Origin: Rubrivirga sp. SAORIC476 | GTDB lineage: Bacteria; Bacteroidota; Rhodothermia; Rhodothermales; Rubricoccaceae | Direction: 5' to 3' | NCBI RefSeq assembly: GCF_002283555.1 | Contig: NZ_MVOI01000006.1 | Location: forward strand, 762,040-826,039 | DNA: 64,000 nt | Part shown: positions 27,297-35,151 of the stretch, in pieces | Numbering within the stretch: position 1 is the stretch's first letter | How the letters are laid out: every line of letters starts with the position of its first letter | The notes under the pieces: model-generated | What the model saw: the letters and a program-made list of their open reading frames with translations, nothing else | The model's database searches: none | What the model was told of the DNA's origin: nothing | Translations under genes and position numbers: made by a program

Positions 27297-28850
27297 TCAG
27301 TGTGTCCGCCGCCACTCCGGCCCGGCGGGCGTGTCCACGACCTCGACGCCGAGGGCGGCCAGTTCGTCGCGGATGGCGTCGGCGCGGGCCCAGTCCTTGG
27401 CCGCGCGGGCGGCGGTGCGCTGGACGACGAGCGGCTCGACCTGTGCCGCGAGGTCATCCGCCGCCTCGGCGGCGTCGGCGGGGACCTGGGCGTGGACGAT
27501 GCCGAGGAGGGCGTCGATCCGGTCGAGGTAGGCGTCGGCGGCGCGGGCCGAGGCGCCGGAGAGCGGCGCCTCGCGGTGGGCCTTGAGGATGGCGGCCGCA
27601 CCCCGGAGCCCGGCCGCGAGCGCGATGGGCGTGTTGAGGTCGTCGGCCATGGCCGCGAGCGCGTCGGCGTAGGCCGCGTCGAGGTCGGCCGAGAGGCCAT
27701 CGTCGCCGGGTCGGTCGGCCTCGGTGCCGAGGCGGGCCGCCTCGACGGCGTCGCGGTAGCGCTGGAGGTTCTTGGCGGCGTCGGCGAGCGTCTTGCGGGT
27801 CAGGTTGAAGGGCTTCGCGTAGTGGCCCGAGATGAGCGCCAGCCGGAGCGCGAGCGGGTCGAGCGGCGCGGCCCAGTCCTCCCGGCCGCCGTCCTCTGGG
27901 GCGGCCGTCAGGTCGCGGACGGTCAGGAAGTTGCCCTTCGACTTGGACATCTTCTCGCCCTCGACCTGGAGGAAGCGGGTGTGCATCCAGTAGCGCGAGA
28001 AGGGCTGGCCGGTGAGTGCCTCGGCCTGCGCGATCTCGCACTCGTGGTGCGGGAAGCGGAGGTCCTCGCCGCCGCCGTGCAGGTCGATGGTCTCGCCGAG
28101 GTACTTCTGCGCCATCACCGAGCACTCGAGGTGCCAGCCGGGGAAGCCCCAGCCGCCCGCCTCGCCCTCGACGAACGGCGAGTACCACTGCATGAGGTGC
28201 CCGGCGTCCTTCTTCCAGAGCGCGAAGTCGCGCGGGTCGCGCTTGCCGTCGTCGCGGACGACCTCGCGCGTGCCCTCCACCAGCCCCTCGGCGTCGGTGT
28301 TGCCGGAGAGCTTGCCGTAGTCCGGGAAGCTGGGGACGTGGAAGTACACGCCGTCGGCCGTCTCGTAGGCGTGGCCGGACGCCATGAGCGCCTCGACGGC
28401 CAGGATCTGCTCGCGGACGTGCTCGGTGGCGCGCGGCCGGATGTCGGGCTCGATCAGGTTGAGCAGGTCCCAGTCGCGCTTGAGCGCCTCGGTGTAGTGG
28501 CGCGCGAGGTCCCAGACGGTTTCGAACGCCTCGCCGTCCTTCGACGCGAGGGCCTTCGCCATCTTGTCCTCGCCCGCGCCGTCGGCCACGTCGTCCTCGG
28601 TGAGGTGCCCCACGTCGGTCACGTTGGACACGTAGCGGACCGCCCAGCCCAGCGCCTCGGCCGTGCGCACGACGAGGTCGGCCGTGAGGAACGTCCGGAA
28701 GTTGCCGATGTGGGCGTAGCTGTAGACCGTCGGGCCGCAGCTGTAGAAGCGGAGCAGCGGCCGCCCGTCCGGGGTGTAGGCGACGGGTGTGACGGTCTGG
28801 ACCTCGCGGGCCAGCGTGTTGGTGAGGCGGAACGGCGGGGACTCGGGCAT
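27297..28850 (-). CDS. cysS: Cysteine--tRNA ligase
   Basis: 517 residues, close to the family norm with a slightly longer C-terminal helical part. It has the class I signatures: [16 protein letters not shown] near 30-45 (HIGN form of HIGH, and the first zinc Cys); the zinc-binding region [10 protein letters not shown], then [14 protein letters not shown]; and [10 protein letters not shown] (KMSKS loop). It charges tRNA-Cys in the cytoplasm and is essential. It is read leftward, with an exported-protein gene starting upstream of it at 29607 on the same strand. Confidence 0.97.
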   Translation of the reverse strand: MPESPPFRLTNTLAREVQTVTPVAYTPDGRPLLRFYSCGPTVYSYAHIGNFRTFLTADLVVRTAEALGWAVRYVSNVTDVGHLTEDDVADGAGEDKMAKALASKDGEAFETVWDLARHYTEALKRDWDLLNLIEPDIRPRATEHVREQILAVEALMASGHAYETADGVYFHVPSFPDYGKLSGNTDAEGLVEGTREVVRDDGKRDPRDFALWKKDAGHLMQWYSPFVEGEAGGWGFPGWHLECSVMAQKYLGETIDLHGGGEDLRFPHHECEIAQAEALTGQPFSRYWMHTRFLQVEGEKMSKSKGNFLTVRDLTAAPEDGGREDWAAPLDPLALRLALISGHYAKPFNLTRKTLADAAKNLQRYRDAVEAARLGTEADRPGDDGLSADLDAAYADALAAMADDLNTPIALAAGLRGAAAILKAHREAPLSGASARAADAYLDRIDALLGIVHAQVPADAAEAADDLAAQVEPLVVQRTAARAAKDWARADAIRDELAALGVEVVDTPAGPEWRRTH

Positions 28851-28926
28851 CGGCGCGGGGGGCGAGGCGCCAAGCTACCGAGTCCAGCGGTGAGCGAGGA
28901 GGCAGGAGCGGTGAGGACCGCCCGCC

Positions 28927-29607
28927 TCACCACCTCCGCTCCGACACCGTAAAGCCGACCAGGAGGCTCGTCCGCGGGCCGTCCTGGCCAAGCACGACGG
29001 CGAGGTTCACCGGGATGCTGATCTCGCCAATCTCGTTGTTCATGCCCACCCCGATGGCGTATGCGGCCCCGCTCAGCGACAGGTTCGGTCCGACGCCGAA
29101 CTCGAAGCCGCTCGGGGCGCGGATGCCCGCCAGCAGGGTCAGGCTGGGCAGGAAGAGGCCCTGTTCGGCGCCCCCGACCAGCAGCACCCACTCGGTGACG
29201 CCCGTCAGCCCGGACTCGGTCTGGAACATCCGGTTCTCGAACTGCCAGCCGAACTGGGTCACGACCGGCACGGACTCCGAGAGGCGCGGGTTGTCACACG
29301 GCGAGTCGTAGCACCCGTCGAAGGCCTCGTTGATCTTGCGGACGGTCTCCTGGCTGAGGAGCGTCAGGCCGGTGCGGGGGCCGCCGAGGCGGCGAGGCCC
29401 GTACGTCCGGATGTCGGCGCGCACCGTGCGGACCTCGACGGGCGCGCGCGCCGGGGCCGGGCTCGCCGGGGGGGGCGCCGGGCGCGGAGCGGGCGTCTCC
29501 GCCTCGGTCTCGGCGTCGCCGGTCTCGGGCTCGAAGGGGATGCCCTGGGCGGCGGTGGGGAGGGCGAGGAGGAACGCGAACAGCGCGAGCAGGCGGGACA
29601 TGGCCAT
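28927..29607 (-). CDS. Exported protein of unknown function, probable outer-membrane barrel-like
   Basis: 226 residues. The start is MAMSRLLALFAFLLALPTAA, with an alternative ATG two codons in. A signal peptide of about 20 residues is followed by an acidic and then Pro/Ala-rich linker (residues 25-55). From ~80 the sequence alternates hydrophobic and glycine-rich strands (LPSLTLLAGIRAPSGFEFGV, SGAAYAIGVGMNNEIGEISI) and ends in an aromatic residue (VSERRW), the usual C-terminus of an outer-membrane barrel. Two cysteines (GCYDSPCD) could form a disulphide. No named family recognised. Confidence 0.72.
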   Translation of the reverse strand: MAMSRLLALFAFLLALPTAAQGIPFEPETGDAETEAETPAPRPAPPPASPAPARAPVEVRTVRADIRTYGPRRLGGPRTGLTLLSQETVRKINEAFDGCYDSPCDNPRLSESVPVVTQFGWQFENRMFQTESGLTGVTEWVLLVGGAEQGLFLPSLTLLAGIRAPSGFEFGVGPNLSLSGAAYAIGVGMNNEIGEISIPVNLAVVLGQDGPRTSLLVGFTVSERRW

Positions 29608-29768
29608 TGGTGTGTGTGGACGCCGACAACCTCCCCCGATCTCCGGCTCTGGCCGTGGTGCGGGCGCGGGGCGCGTCTGGTACGATCGGATCAGGCGCTG
29701 CCCGGTCTGGTCGCCTCGGGGGACCCCGCCGCCCGGCCCGCCGTCCCACGCGGCCCTTCTGCTCTGTC

Positions 29769-30773
29769 ATGACCGACCTGCCCGACACCCTCCGCTACGT
29801 CGACGACGCCCGCCCCGGCATCACGCGCACGCGGCGCGGGACGGGGTTCTCGTACCGGCAGCCGAACGGAGAACGGGTGTCGGACGCCGTCCGCGCCCGC
29901 ATCGAGGCGCTGGTGCTCCCCCCGGCCTGGGAGGACGTCTGGATCTGCCCGACTGCCAACGGGCACCTCCAGGCGACAGGCCGCGACGCGCGGGGCCGCA
30001 AGCAGTACCGCTACCACGCTGACTGGACGGCCCACCGCAACCGAGTCAAGTTCGGCCGGATGGTCGGCTTCGGGGAGATGCTGCCGGGCCTCCGCGCCCG
30101 CGTCGAGGCGGACCTGGGCACATCCGGCCTCGGCCGCGAACGCGTGCTCGCGCTGTGCGTCCGCCTGCTGGACGAGACGCTGATCCGCGTCGGCAACGCC
30201 GCGTACGCGACCGAGAACGGCTCCTACGGGCTCACGACGATCCGCGACAAGCACGTCGCCTTCGACGGGGCCGAGGTCCGGTTCTCGTTCGTCGGCAAGA
30301 GCGGCAAGGAGCAGGAGCTGTCGGTCCGCGACCGGCGGCTGGCGCGGCTGGTCAAGGCCTGCCGCGACATCCCCGGCTACGAGCTGTTCCAGTTCTACGA
30401 CGAGCGCGGCGACAAGCAGGACGTGGAGAGCGGCCACGTCAACGGCTACCTCCAGGAGACCACCGGGGAGGACTACACGGCGAAGGACTTCCGGACGTGG
30501 GGCGGCACCGTCGCCGCGGCCGAGGCGCTCGCGGCGCTCGACGAGGTCGAGGACGCCGACGCGTGCATCGTGCAGGCGGTCAAGGACACCGCCTCGGTGC
30601 TGGGCAACACGCCGGCCGTCTGTCGCCAGTACTACATCCACCCGGACGTGCTGGACGCCTTCCGTGAGGGCGACCTCCGCGACCGCGTCCGGCGGCGCAA
30701 CGCGGGCAACACGCCCGCGGGCCTGCGCCCACCCGAGGCCGCCGTGCTGGACCTGCTCCGCGAGCGGAGCTGA
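29769..30773 (+). CDS. DNA topoisomerase IB
   Basis: 334 residues from the ATG at 29769 (MTDLPDTLRYVDD); the upstream in-frame region overlaps the divergent gene and is rejected. The poxvirus-like bacterial TopIB layout is visible: the N-terminal domain with YRQPNGE and PPAWEDVWICP; ARGRKQYRYHADWTAHRN; the catalytic core with LLDETLIRVGNAAYATENGS and YGLTTIRDKHV (active-site Arg and Lys); and the nucleophile Tyr in CRQYYIHPDV. It relaxes supercoils by single-strand cleavage. It is tightly convergent with dxs, with 4 bases between the stops. Confidence 0.93.
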   Translation: MTDLPDTLRYVDDARPGITRTRRGTGFSYRQPNGERVSDAVRARIEALVLPPAWEDVWICPTANGHLQATGRDARGRKQYRYHADWTAHRNRVKFGRMVGFGEMLPGLRARVEADLGTSGLGRERVLALCVRLLDETLIRVGNAAYATENGSYGLTTIRDKHVAFDGAEVRFSFVGKSGKEQELSVRDRRLARLVKACRDIPGYELFQFYDERGDKQDVESGHVNGYLQETTGEDYTAKDFRTWGGTVAAAEALAALDEVEDADACIVQAVKDTASVLGNTPAVCRQYYIHPDVLDAFREGDLRDRVRRRNAGNTPAGLRPPEAAVLDLLRERS

Positions 30774-30777
30774 ACGG

Positions 30778-32718
30778 CTACGCCGCCTCGGCCTCGGCGC
30801 CGACCAGCGCGCGGGCGGCCCGCACGAGCCCATCCGGCCCGATGCCCACCTCGTCGTGGAGCTGCCGCTGGGTGCCGTGCTCCACGAACCGGTCCGGCAG
30901 CCCGAGGCGGACCACCTGGGTGGCGTCCAGCACGCCTGCGTCGGACGCCCACTCCAGCACCGCCGAGCCCGCGCCGCCGTCGCGGACGCCGTCCTCGACC
31001 GTGATCACGCGGCTGTGGCGCCCGAAGACCTCCGTCAGCAGCGCCGCGTCGAGCGGCTTGACGAACCGCAGGTCGTAGTGCGCCGCGTCGACGCCCTCGG
31101 CCGCCAGGCGGTCGCAGGCCTCGATGGCGTACTGGCCGATGGCGCCGTACGTCACGAAGGCCACGTCGGTGCCGTCGCGGACCTTGCGCCCGGTCCCGAT
31201 CTCGATGGGCTCGAAGCCCTCGCGCAGCGGCATGCCGGTGGCGGCCCCGCGCGGGTAGCGGACCGCGAACGGGCCGTCGTACTGGAGCGCCGTGTAGAGC
31301 AGGTCGCGGAGGTCCTGCTCGTGCAGCGGCGCCGCGCAGACGAGGCCCTGGACCGCCCGCATGTAGGCCACGTCGAGCGCGCCGTGGTGCGTCGGGCCGT
31401 CGGCCCCGGCGACGCCGGCGCGGTCCATGCAGAACACGACGGGCAGGTTCTGGAGCGCCACGTCGTGCACGACGCCGTCGTAGGCGCGCTGCATGAAGGT
31501 CGAGTAGATGGCCGCGAATGGGCGCATGCCCTGCGTCGCGAGGCCGGCCGCGAACACGACCGCGTGCATCTCCGCGATGCCCACGTCGAAGGCGCGGTCG
31601 GGCATCTGCGCCATCATCTTGCCCAGGCTCGTGCCCGACGGCATCGCCGCGGTCACGCCCACCACGCGCTCGTCGGCCTCGGCCAGCTCGATCACGGCAT
31701 CGCCGAACACGTCCTGCCACTTGGGCGGCTTGGTGCCCGCGGCGGTCGGCGCGGCGAGGCTCTTGCCGGTCAACTTGTCGAAGGGGCTCGACTGGGCGTG
31801 CCACTTGACCTGGTCCGCCTCGGCGGGCGCGAAGCCCTTGCCCTTGACCGTGAGGGTGTGCAGGAGGATCGGGCCCGGCAGGCCGCGCAGCTTCTTGAGC
31901 TGCGTCGCCAGGGAGACCACGTCGTGCCCGTCGACCGGCCCGATGTAGCGGAAGCCGAGCGCCTCGAACAACATGCCGGGCGTGAGGACCGCTTTCAGGC
32001 CGTCCTCGACGCGCGACGCGAGCCGCTGGAGGTGGCCGCCGCCGAGGCCCTTCATCTTGTCGAACAGCTCCCAGACCTCGCCCTTGAGCGCGTTCCACGA
32101 GCCCGACGACGAGACCTTGGCGAGGTACTCGTGCAGCGCGCCGACGTTGGGGTCGATCGAGATCCGGTTGTCGTTGAGGACCACCAGCAGGTCCGCGTCG
32201 CTCGCCCCGGCGTTGTTGAGGCCCTCGAAGGCGAGCCCGCCCGTCATCGAGCCGTCGCCGATCACCGCGACCACCTTGCGGTCGTTGCCGGTCAGCTTGC
32301 TGGCCGTCGCCATGCCGAGGGCGGCCGAGATCGACGTGCTCGCGTGCCCCACGCCGAACGTGTCGTACTCCGACTCGTCGCGCTTCGGGAAGCCTGACAG
32401 CCCGCCGTACGTCCGGTTCGTCGGAAACACATCCCGGCGGCCGGTCAGGATCTTGTGGCCGTACGCCTGGTGCCCCACGTCCCACACGAGCTGGTCCTCG
32501 GGCGTGGCGTAGGCCCAGTGCAACGCCACCGTCAACTCGACGACCCCCAGCGAGGCCCCGAAGTGGCCGCCGTGCACCGACACGATGTCCACGATGTACT
32601 CCCGGAGTTCGTCGCAGAGCTGCGGCAGGCGCTCGGCAGGGAGGGCCCGCAGGTCGGCGGGCGAGTCGATGGAGGCCAGCAGGGGGCCGGGTGTGAGGGT
32701 CGGGGCGACCGGGGGCAT
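30778..32718 (-). CDS. dxs: 1-deoxy-D-xylulose-5-phosphate synthase
   Basis: 646 residues, a normal length. It has the thiamine-diphosphate motif GDGSMTGGLAFEGLNN, the substrate-site segment VHGGHFGASLG, GHQAYGHKILTGR, and the transketolase central domain (DRAGVAGADGPTHHGALD) with C-terminal RLGLPDRFVEHG. It makes DXP from pyruvate and glyceraldehyde 3-phosphate, the first step of the MEP isoprenoid pathway. The start is at MPPVAPTLTPGPLLASIDSP. It is the last intact host gene before the prophage junction. Confidence 0.97.
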   Translation of the reverse strand: MPPVAPTLTPGPLLASIDSPADLRALPAERLPQLCDELREYIVDIVSVHGGHFGASLGVVELTVALHWAYATPEDQLVWDVGHQAYGHKILTGRRDVFPTNRTYGGLSGFPKRDESEYDTFGVGHASTSISAALGMATASKLTGNDRKVVAVIGDGSMTGGLAFEGLNNAGASDADLLVVLNDNRISIDPNVGALHEYLAKVSSSGSWNALKGEVWELFDKMKGLGGGHLQRLASRVEDGLKAVLTPGMLFEALGFRYIGPVDGHDVVSLATQLKKLRGLPGPILLHTLTVKGKGFAPAEADQVKWHAQSSPFDKLTGKSLAAPTAAGTKPPKWQDVFGDAVIELAEADERVVGVTAAMPSGTSLGKMMAQMPDRAFDVGIAEMHAVVFAAGLATQGMRPFAAIYSTFMQRAYDGVVHDVALQNLPVVFCMDRAGVAGADGPTHHGALDVAYMRAVQGLVCAAPLHEQDLRDLLYTALQYDGPFAVRYPRGAATGMPLREGFEPIEIGTGRKVRDGTDVAFVTYGAIGQYAIEACDRLAAEGVDAAHYDLRFVKPLDAALLTEVFGRHSRVITVEDGVRDGGAGSAVLEWASDAGVLDATQVVRLGLPDRFVEHGTQRQLHDEVGIGPDGLVRAARALVGAEAEAA

Positions 32719-32919
32719 AAGCGAGGCGCAGAACGGCCGAAGATACCGGGGCTCGGTGTGACCCCGAGGCGTCCGCGCGGTTTCGGGAAGAACCGGAGGG
32801 GGCGCTGGCTGGGGCGTGGGGCCGGGAAATGGGGAAATGGAAGGAGGATCCTGACGTGCGGTGGCGCCGGGGGGCTGGGCCTGTCATCTTCCGCACTCCT
32901 CCACTCTACCGGCTTCCCC

Positions 32920-32994
32920 GTGCCCGACCGTCCCGTCCGCGTCCTGTTCGTCTGCCTGGGCAACACGCGAAGGGTAGTCGGGACGACGGCCTGA
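32920..32994 (+). pseudogene. 5' fragment of low-molecular-weight protein-tyrosine phosphatase, cut by prophage
   Basis: A GTG at 32920 begins VPDRPVRVLFVCLGNT. This is the N-terminus of LMW protein-tyrosine phosphatases up to the CxGNxCR catalytic loop (family form VLFVCLGNICRSP). Immediately after GNT the similarity stops (RRVVGTTA, then a stop), so the catalytic loop and the rest of the enzyme are missing. The break coincides with the start of phage genes. The remaining gene body is expected at the far end of the prophage, outside the window. Confidence 0.75.
32955..32968 (+). other. Probable left attachment site (attL) core region
   Basis: The conserved LMW-phosphatase coding sequence ends within CCTGGGCAACACGC. 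To the left lies host (dxs and the gene's 5' end), to the right phage. The exact core cannot be set without the right junction. Confidence 0.55.
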
Positions 32995-33119
32995 AAACAG
33001 CCAGCAGGGGAGGGGACGCCCGAACTGGGCGAGGTACAGCCGACGTGCTGGAGACGGGGTTTCAAAATCCTCCCCAATCGGGTCCGGATTGATGTGGTAC
33101 GGGGTGAGGCGGAGCGACC

Positions 33120-33383
33120 TCAGGCGTCACGATCGACGTCGAGATCGACCAGGCGGTAGACGGTCTCGGCACCGAGCCCGGCGTAGTACTCGACCACCCG
33201 AGCGTTGACCGTCGGGAGGTCCTCCGCACCGGAGAGCGCGCGGCTCATCGTGCTCCGCCCGACGCCGACCTTCGCGGCCGCCTGGGACTGGTTGTCGGGG
33301 GAGTCGTCGATGAGGCGGCCGGCGAGCTGGCGCAAGTCGTCAGACGTGAGGATGTCGCCAGCGGCGGGAGAGTCGGGAGGCAT
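33120..33383 (-). CDS. Small helix-turn-helix protein, prophage left-end regulator
   Basis: 87 residues from the ATG at 33383 (MPPDSPAAGDILTSDDLRQL). A helix-turn-helix of XRE type is visible at about 33-53 (NQSQAAAKVGVGRSTMSRAL), followed by a short helical C-terminus (VVEYYAGLGAETVYRLVDLD). It is divergent from the gene at 33510, with a pair of inverted operator-like sites in between. It probably represses one or both directions. It is the first phage gene next to the attachment site. Confidence 0.75.
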   Translation of the reverse strand: MPPDSPAAGDILTSDDLRQLAGRLIDDSPDNQSQAAAKVGVGRSTMSRALSGAEDLPTVNARVVEYYAGLGAETVYRLVDLDVDRDA

Positions 33384-33431
33384 GGAGGTGGGGATTAGGG
33401 AGCGCGCGAGAAGACACGGCGCCGAGCCCTT

Positions 33432-33483
33432 TTGTTTCGGAATCGCGGAACTCGGTCCGCTATGTTCCGTAGATACGAAACAA
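33432..33483. promoter_or_regulatory. Paired inverted operator sites
   Basis: TTGTTTCG-N6-CGGAAC at 33432-33451 is mirrored as GTTCCG-N6-CGAAACAA at 33464-33483, with 12 bases between. Each half is itself an imperfect dyad (GTTTCG..CGGAAC). The pair lies between the divergent regulator gene (33383) and the rightward gene (33510), the right place for a repressor's operators. Confidence 0.65.
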
Positions 33484-33509
33484 CAAGCCAGCCGACCACG
33501 GCACCCACG

Positions 33510-34067
33510 ATGAACGCTCTCGACGCCGCCGCCCGCTCCCTCTCCGACGCTCAGTTCGAGATGGCGCACGCGACCACCCGCTTCGACCTCGCCTCGGCCG
33601 CCTTCCAGGCCGACCCCACCGAGCGCAACGCCCGCCGCCTCCGCAACGCGACCAGCCTAGCGACCGCCTGCCGTCAGGTCCTCGATGCCGCCGAGCGCAA
33701 GATGGAGGCCGCCGAGGCCGACGCGGTCTTCGAGGCCGACTGGGCCGCTGCCGTCGCCGCCACGACGCCCGCCCCGTCCGTCCGGCTGGTTCGCCTTGAT
33801 GAGACCGGCCCGAGCCCCTGGGAGAAGATGCGCCGCCTCCTCAACGCCCGCTGCGGGGAGGCCGCGAAGCACTTCGACGCCGACCACGACAATCTCCGCC
33901 ACGCCGCGGCCGAGTTCGCGTCGAACGGCCGCACCGACTCGTCGATGAAGCTCACCGACGCCGAGATGGGGCAGGCCGTCAGCTACGTCGAGGAGGTCCT
34001 GCGCGTGCTGGGCTTCGACCTCGACAAGGCCGACGCCGAGTACGCTGCGCGCCGCCTCGCGGCCTGA
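33510..34067 (+). CDS. Prophage protein of unknown function, helical
   Basis: 185 residues from the ATG at 33510 (MNALDAAARSLSDAQFEMAH); an earlier ATG at 33432 lies within the operators and is unlikely. The sequence is Ala-rich and strongly helical (residues 1-80, AERKMEAAEADAVFEADWAA), then a basic-aromatic segment (PWEKMRRLLNARCGEAAKHF) and a C-terminal helix (MGQAVSYVEEVLRVLGFDLD). No family recognised. It is driven from the operator region at 33432-33483, so it is probably controlled by the adjacent helix-turn-helix protein. Confidence 0.65.
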   Translation: MNALDAAARSLSDAQFEMAHATTRFDLASAAFQADPTERNARRLRNATSLATACRQVLDAAERKMEAAEADAVFEADWAAAVAATTPAPSVRLVRLDETGPSPWEKMRRLLNARCGEAAKHFDADHDNLRHAAAEFASNGRTDSSMKLTDAEMGQAVSYVEEVLRVLGFDLDKADAEYAARRLAA

Positions 34068-34089
34068 GTCCGGCAGATCCTAGATCCGC

Positions 34090-34116
34090 CCCGCCTCGGA
34101 TGACACCCGAGGCGGG
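34090..34116. repeat. CCGCCTCGG-family hairpin in the prophage
   Basis: Arms CCCGCCTCGG and CCGAGGCGGG (10 pairs, 7-base loop) between two rightward prophage genes. It has the same core as the host intergenic hairpins. Confidence 0.6.
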
Positions 34117-34132
34117 CACCTCCCTCGACTCC

Positions 34133-34408
34133 ATGCTCCGTCCTCTCTTCGACCTCGGCCGCACCCTCGCCACGCCCGGCGCGCTCTCGCTGGCCTCCCG
34201 CGCCGGGGTCTCCATCCCGGCCCTCCTCGAAAGGCACGCCGTCGGCGACTGGGGCGACATCGGCGTCGGCGACCGGCTCGCCAACGAACTGGCGCTGCCC
34301 GGCGGCGCCCGCCTCCTCTCCGCGTTCCAGACCGACGCCGGGCGCCTCTGGATCATCACCGAGGCCGACCGCTCCAGCACGACGGTCCTCCTGCCCGACG
34401 AGTATTGA
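34133..34408 (+). CDS. Small conserved plasmid/phage-associated protein (ITEADRS family)
   Basis: 91 residues from the ATG at 34133; an ATG 33 bases upstream overlaps the hairpin. The motifs LFDLGRTLATPGAL, ALLERHAVGDWGDI, ARLLSAFQTDAGRLWIITEA and DRSSTTVLLPDEY match a small family I recognise from plasmids and integrative elements, often left as hypothetical or misnamed. Function unknown. It is followed by a strong hairpin at 34432 facing the leftward late genes. Confidence 0.75.
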   Translation: MLRPLFDLGRTLATPGALSLASRAGVSIPALLERHAVGDWGDIGVGDRLANELALPGGARLLSAFQTDAGRLWIITEADRSSTTVLLPDEY

Positions 34409-34431
34409 GCCCCGAGACCGGGCCACACGAA

Positions 34432-34464
34432 TACGCCGGAGCCGGGTGGGGCGGCTCCGGCGTA
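34432..34464. terminator. Strong hairpin between convergent phage operons
   Basis: Perfect 13-base arms TACGCCGGAGCCG and CGGCTCCGGCGTA with a 7-base loop. It separates the rightward left-end genes from the end of the leftward late operon. Confidence 0.75.
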
Positions 34465-34562
34465 CGGCCTGTGCAGTGCTGTACCCCGCACAGAGGCACT
34501 CGCAACGGGCCGACGTTCGACCTGTTCCGCCTGCGCTGAAGACAAAACTGGGGCGGACGGTG

Positions 34563-34814
34563 CTACGCCGTCGAGGGCTGCGGCGCCCTCGACGGCGCCG
34601 CGGGCACCTCGAACGCTTCGTAGCACTTCTCCAGGTCGAGGCCGGGGTCGGTCACCTGCCAGGTCTCGCACGGGTGAGGCGGCGGCGGTCGCTCCAGCAC
34701 GCCGGTCGCGTAGCCCAGTTGCAGCAGCAGCGCGCCGACGATGATCAAGAACCCGATCACGACGCCAAAGCCGAAGAGCGGCGCCTCGAAATCCGCAGGG
34801 GAACGGGTGTCCAT
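34563..34814 (-). CDS. Small single-span membrane protein, phage
   Basis: 83 residues from the ATG at 34814 (MDTRSPADFEAPLFGFGVVI). One membrane segment spans about 15-37 (GVVIGFLIIVGALLLQLGYA), followed by a Pro-rich stretch and a polar tail with two cysteines (PCETW, EKCYEAF). A longer open frame upstream overlaps two other genes and is rejected. It is the last gene of the leftward late operon. The role is unknown; holin-like or superinfection-exclusion functions are possible from position but not shown. Confidence 0.55.
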   Translation of the reverse strand: MDTRSPADFEAPLFGFGVVIGFLIIVGALLLQLGYATGVLERPPPPHPCETWQVTDPGLDLEKCYEAFEVPAAPSRAPQPSTA

Positions 34815-34849
34815 GTAGACATAGACCCGCGAGAGGCGAAGATCTAACC

Positions 34850-35113
34850 TCAGTACAGCTCCGGTCGCCCGCGCTCCACGTCGCGCGAGGTCCGCACCGG
34901 GATCTCGCCGACCACCATGCCGACCTTGTCGGCTGGGATGATCGCCGACATGCGATGCCGCCCGAAGAGGTCGCCCCAGTCGTCCGGATGGATCACGACG
35001 ATCAGCGGAGGGCGTCCGTTGTCGTCCTCGAGTCGGCGAGCAGGGTGCGGAGCATGTCGGTCGGGCAGGTGGCCGCCCAGAGTCACGCTCGCCCGTGCCG
35101 ACTGCCGTGTCAC
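34850..35113 (-). CDS. Phage protein of unknown function
   Basis: 87 residues. The first ~30 residues are polar (MTRQSARASVTLGGHLPDRH); the rest looks like a compact alpha/beta domain (PPLIVVIHPDDWGDLFGRHR, AIIPADKVGMVVGEIPVR). It lies between the tail fibre and the membrane protein on the same strand, with short gaps, consistent with one operon. The start is uncertain because there is no clear ribosome-binding site. No family recognised. Confidence 0.5.
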   Translation of the reverse strand: MTRQSARASVTLGGHLPDRHAPHPARRLEDDNGRPPLIVVIHPDDWGDLFGRHRMSAIIPADKVGMVVGEIPVRTSRDVERGRPELY

Positions 35114-35151
35114 CAGCCTCGGCGCCTACGTCGGCATCAAGGTCGGCGAGA

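Noticed and set aside
32455-32994. Rightward frame of 179 codons ending in the phosphatase fragment
   Set aside because: Most of it is antisense to dxs; only the last 24 codons from the GTG at 32920 resemble a real protein.
33050-33080. tRNA-like T-arm (GGGGTTTCAAAATCCTCCCC) just right of the junction
   Set aside because: The T-stem does not pair correctly, and no matching acceptor, D-arm or anticodon arm could be built on either strand.
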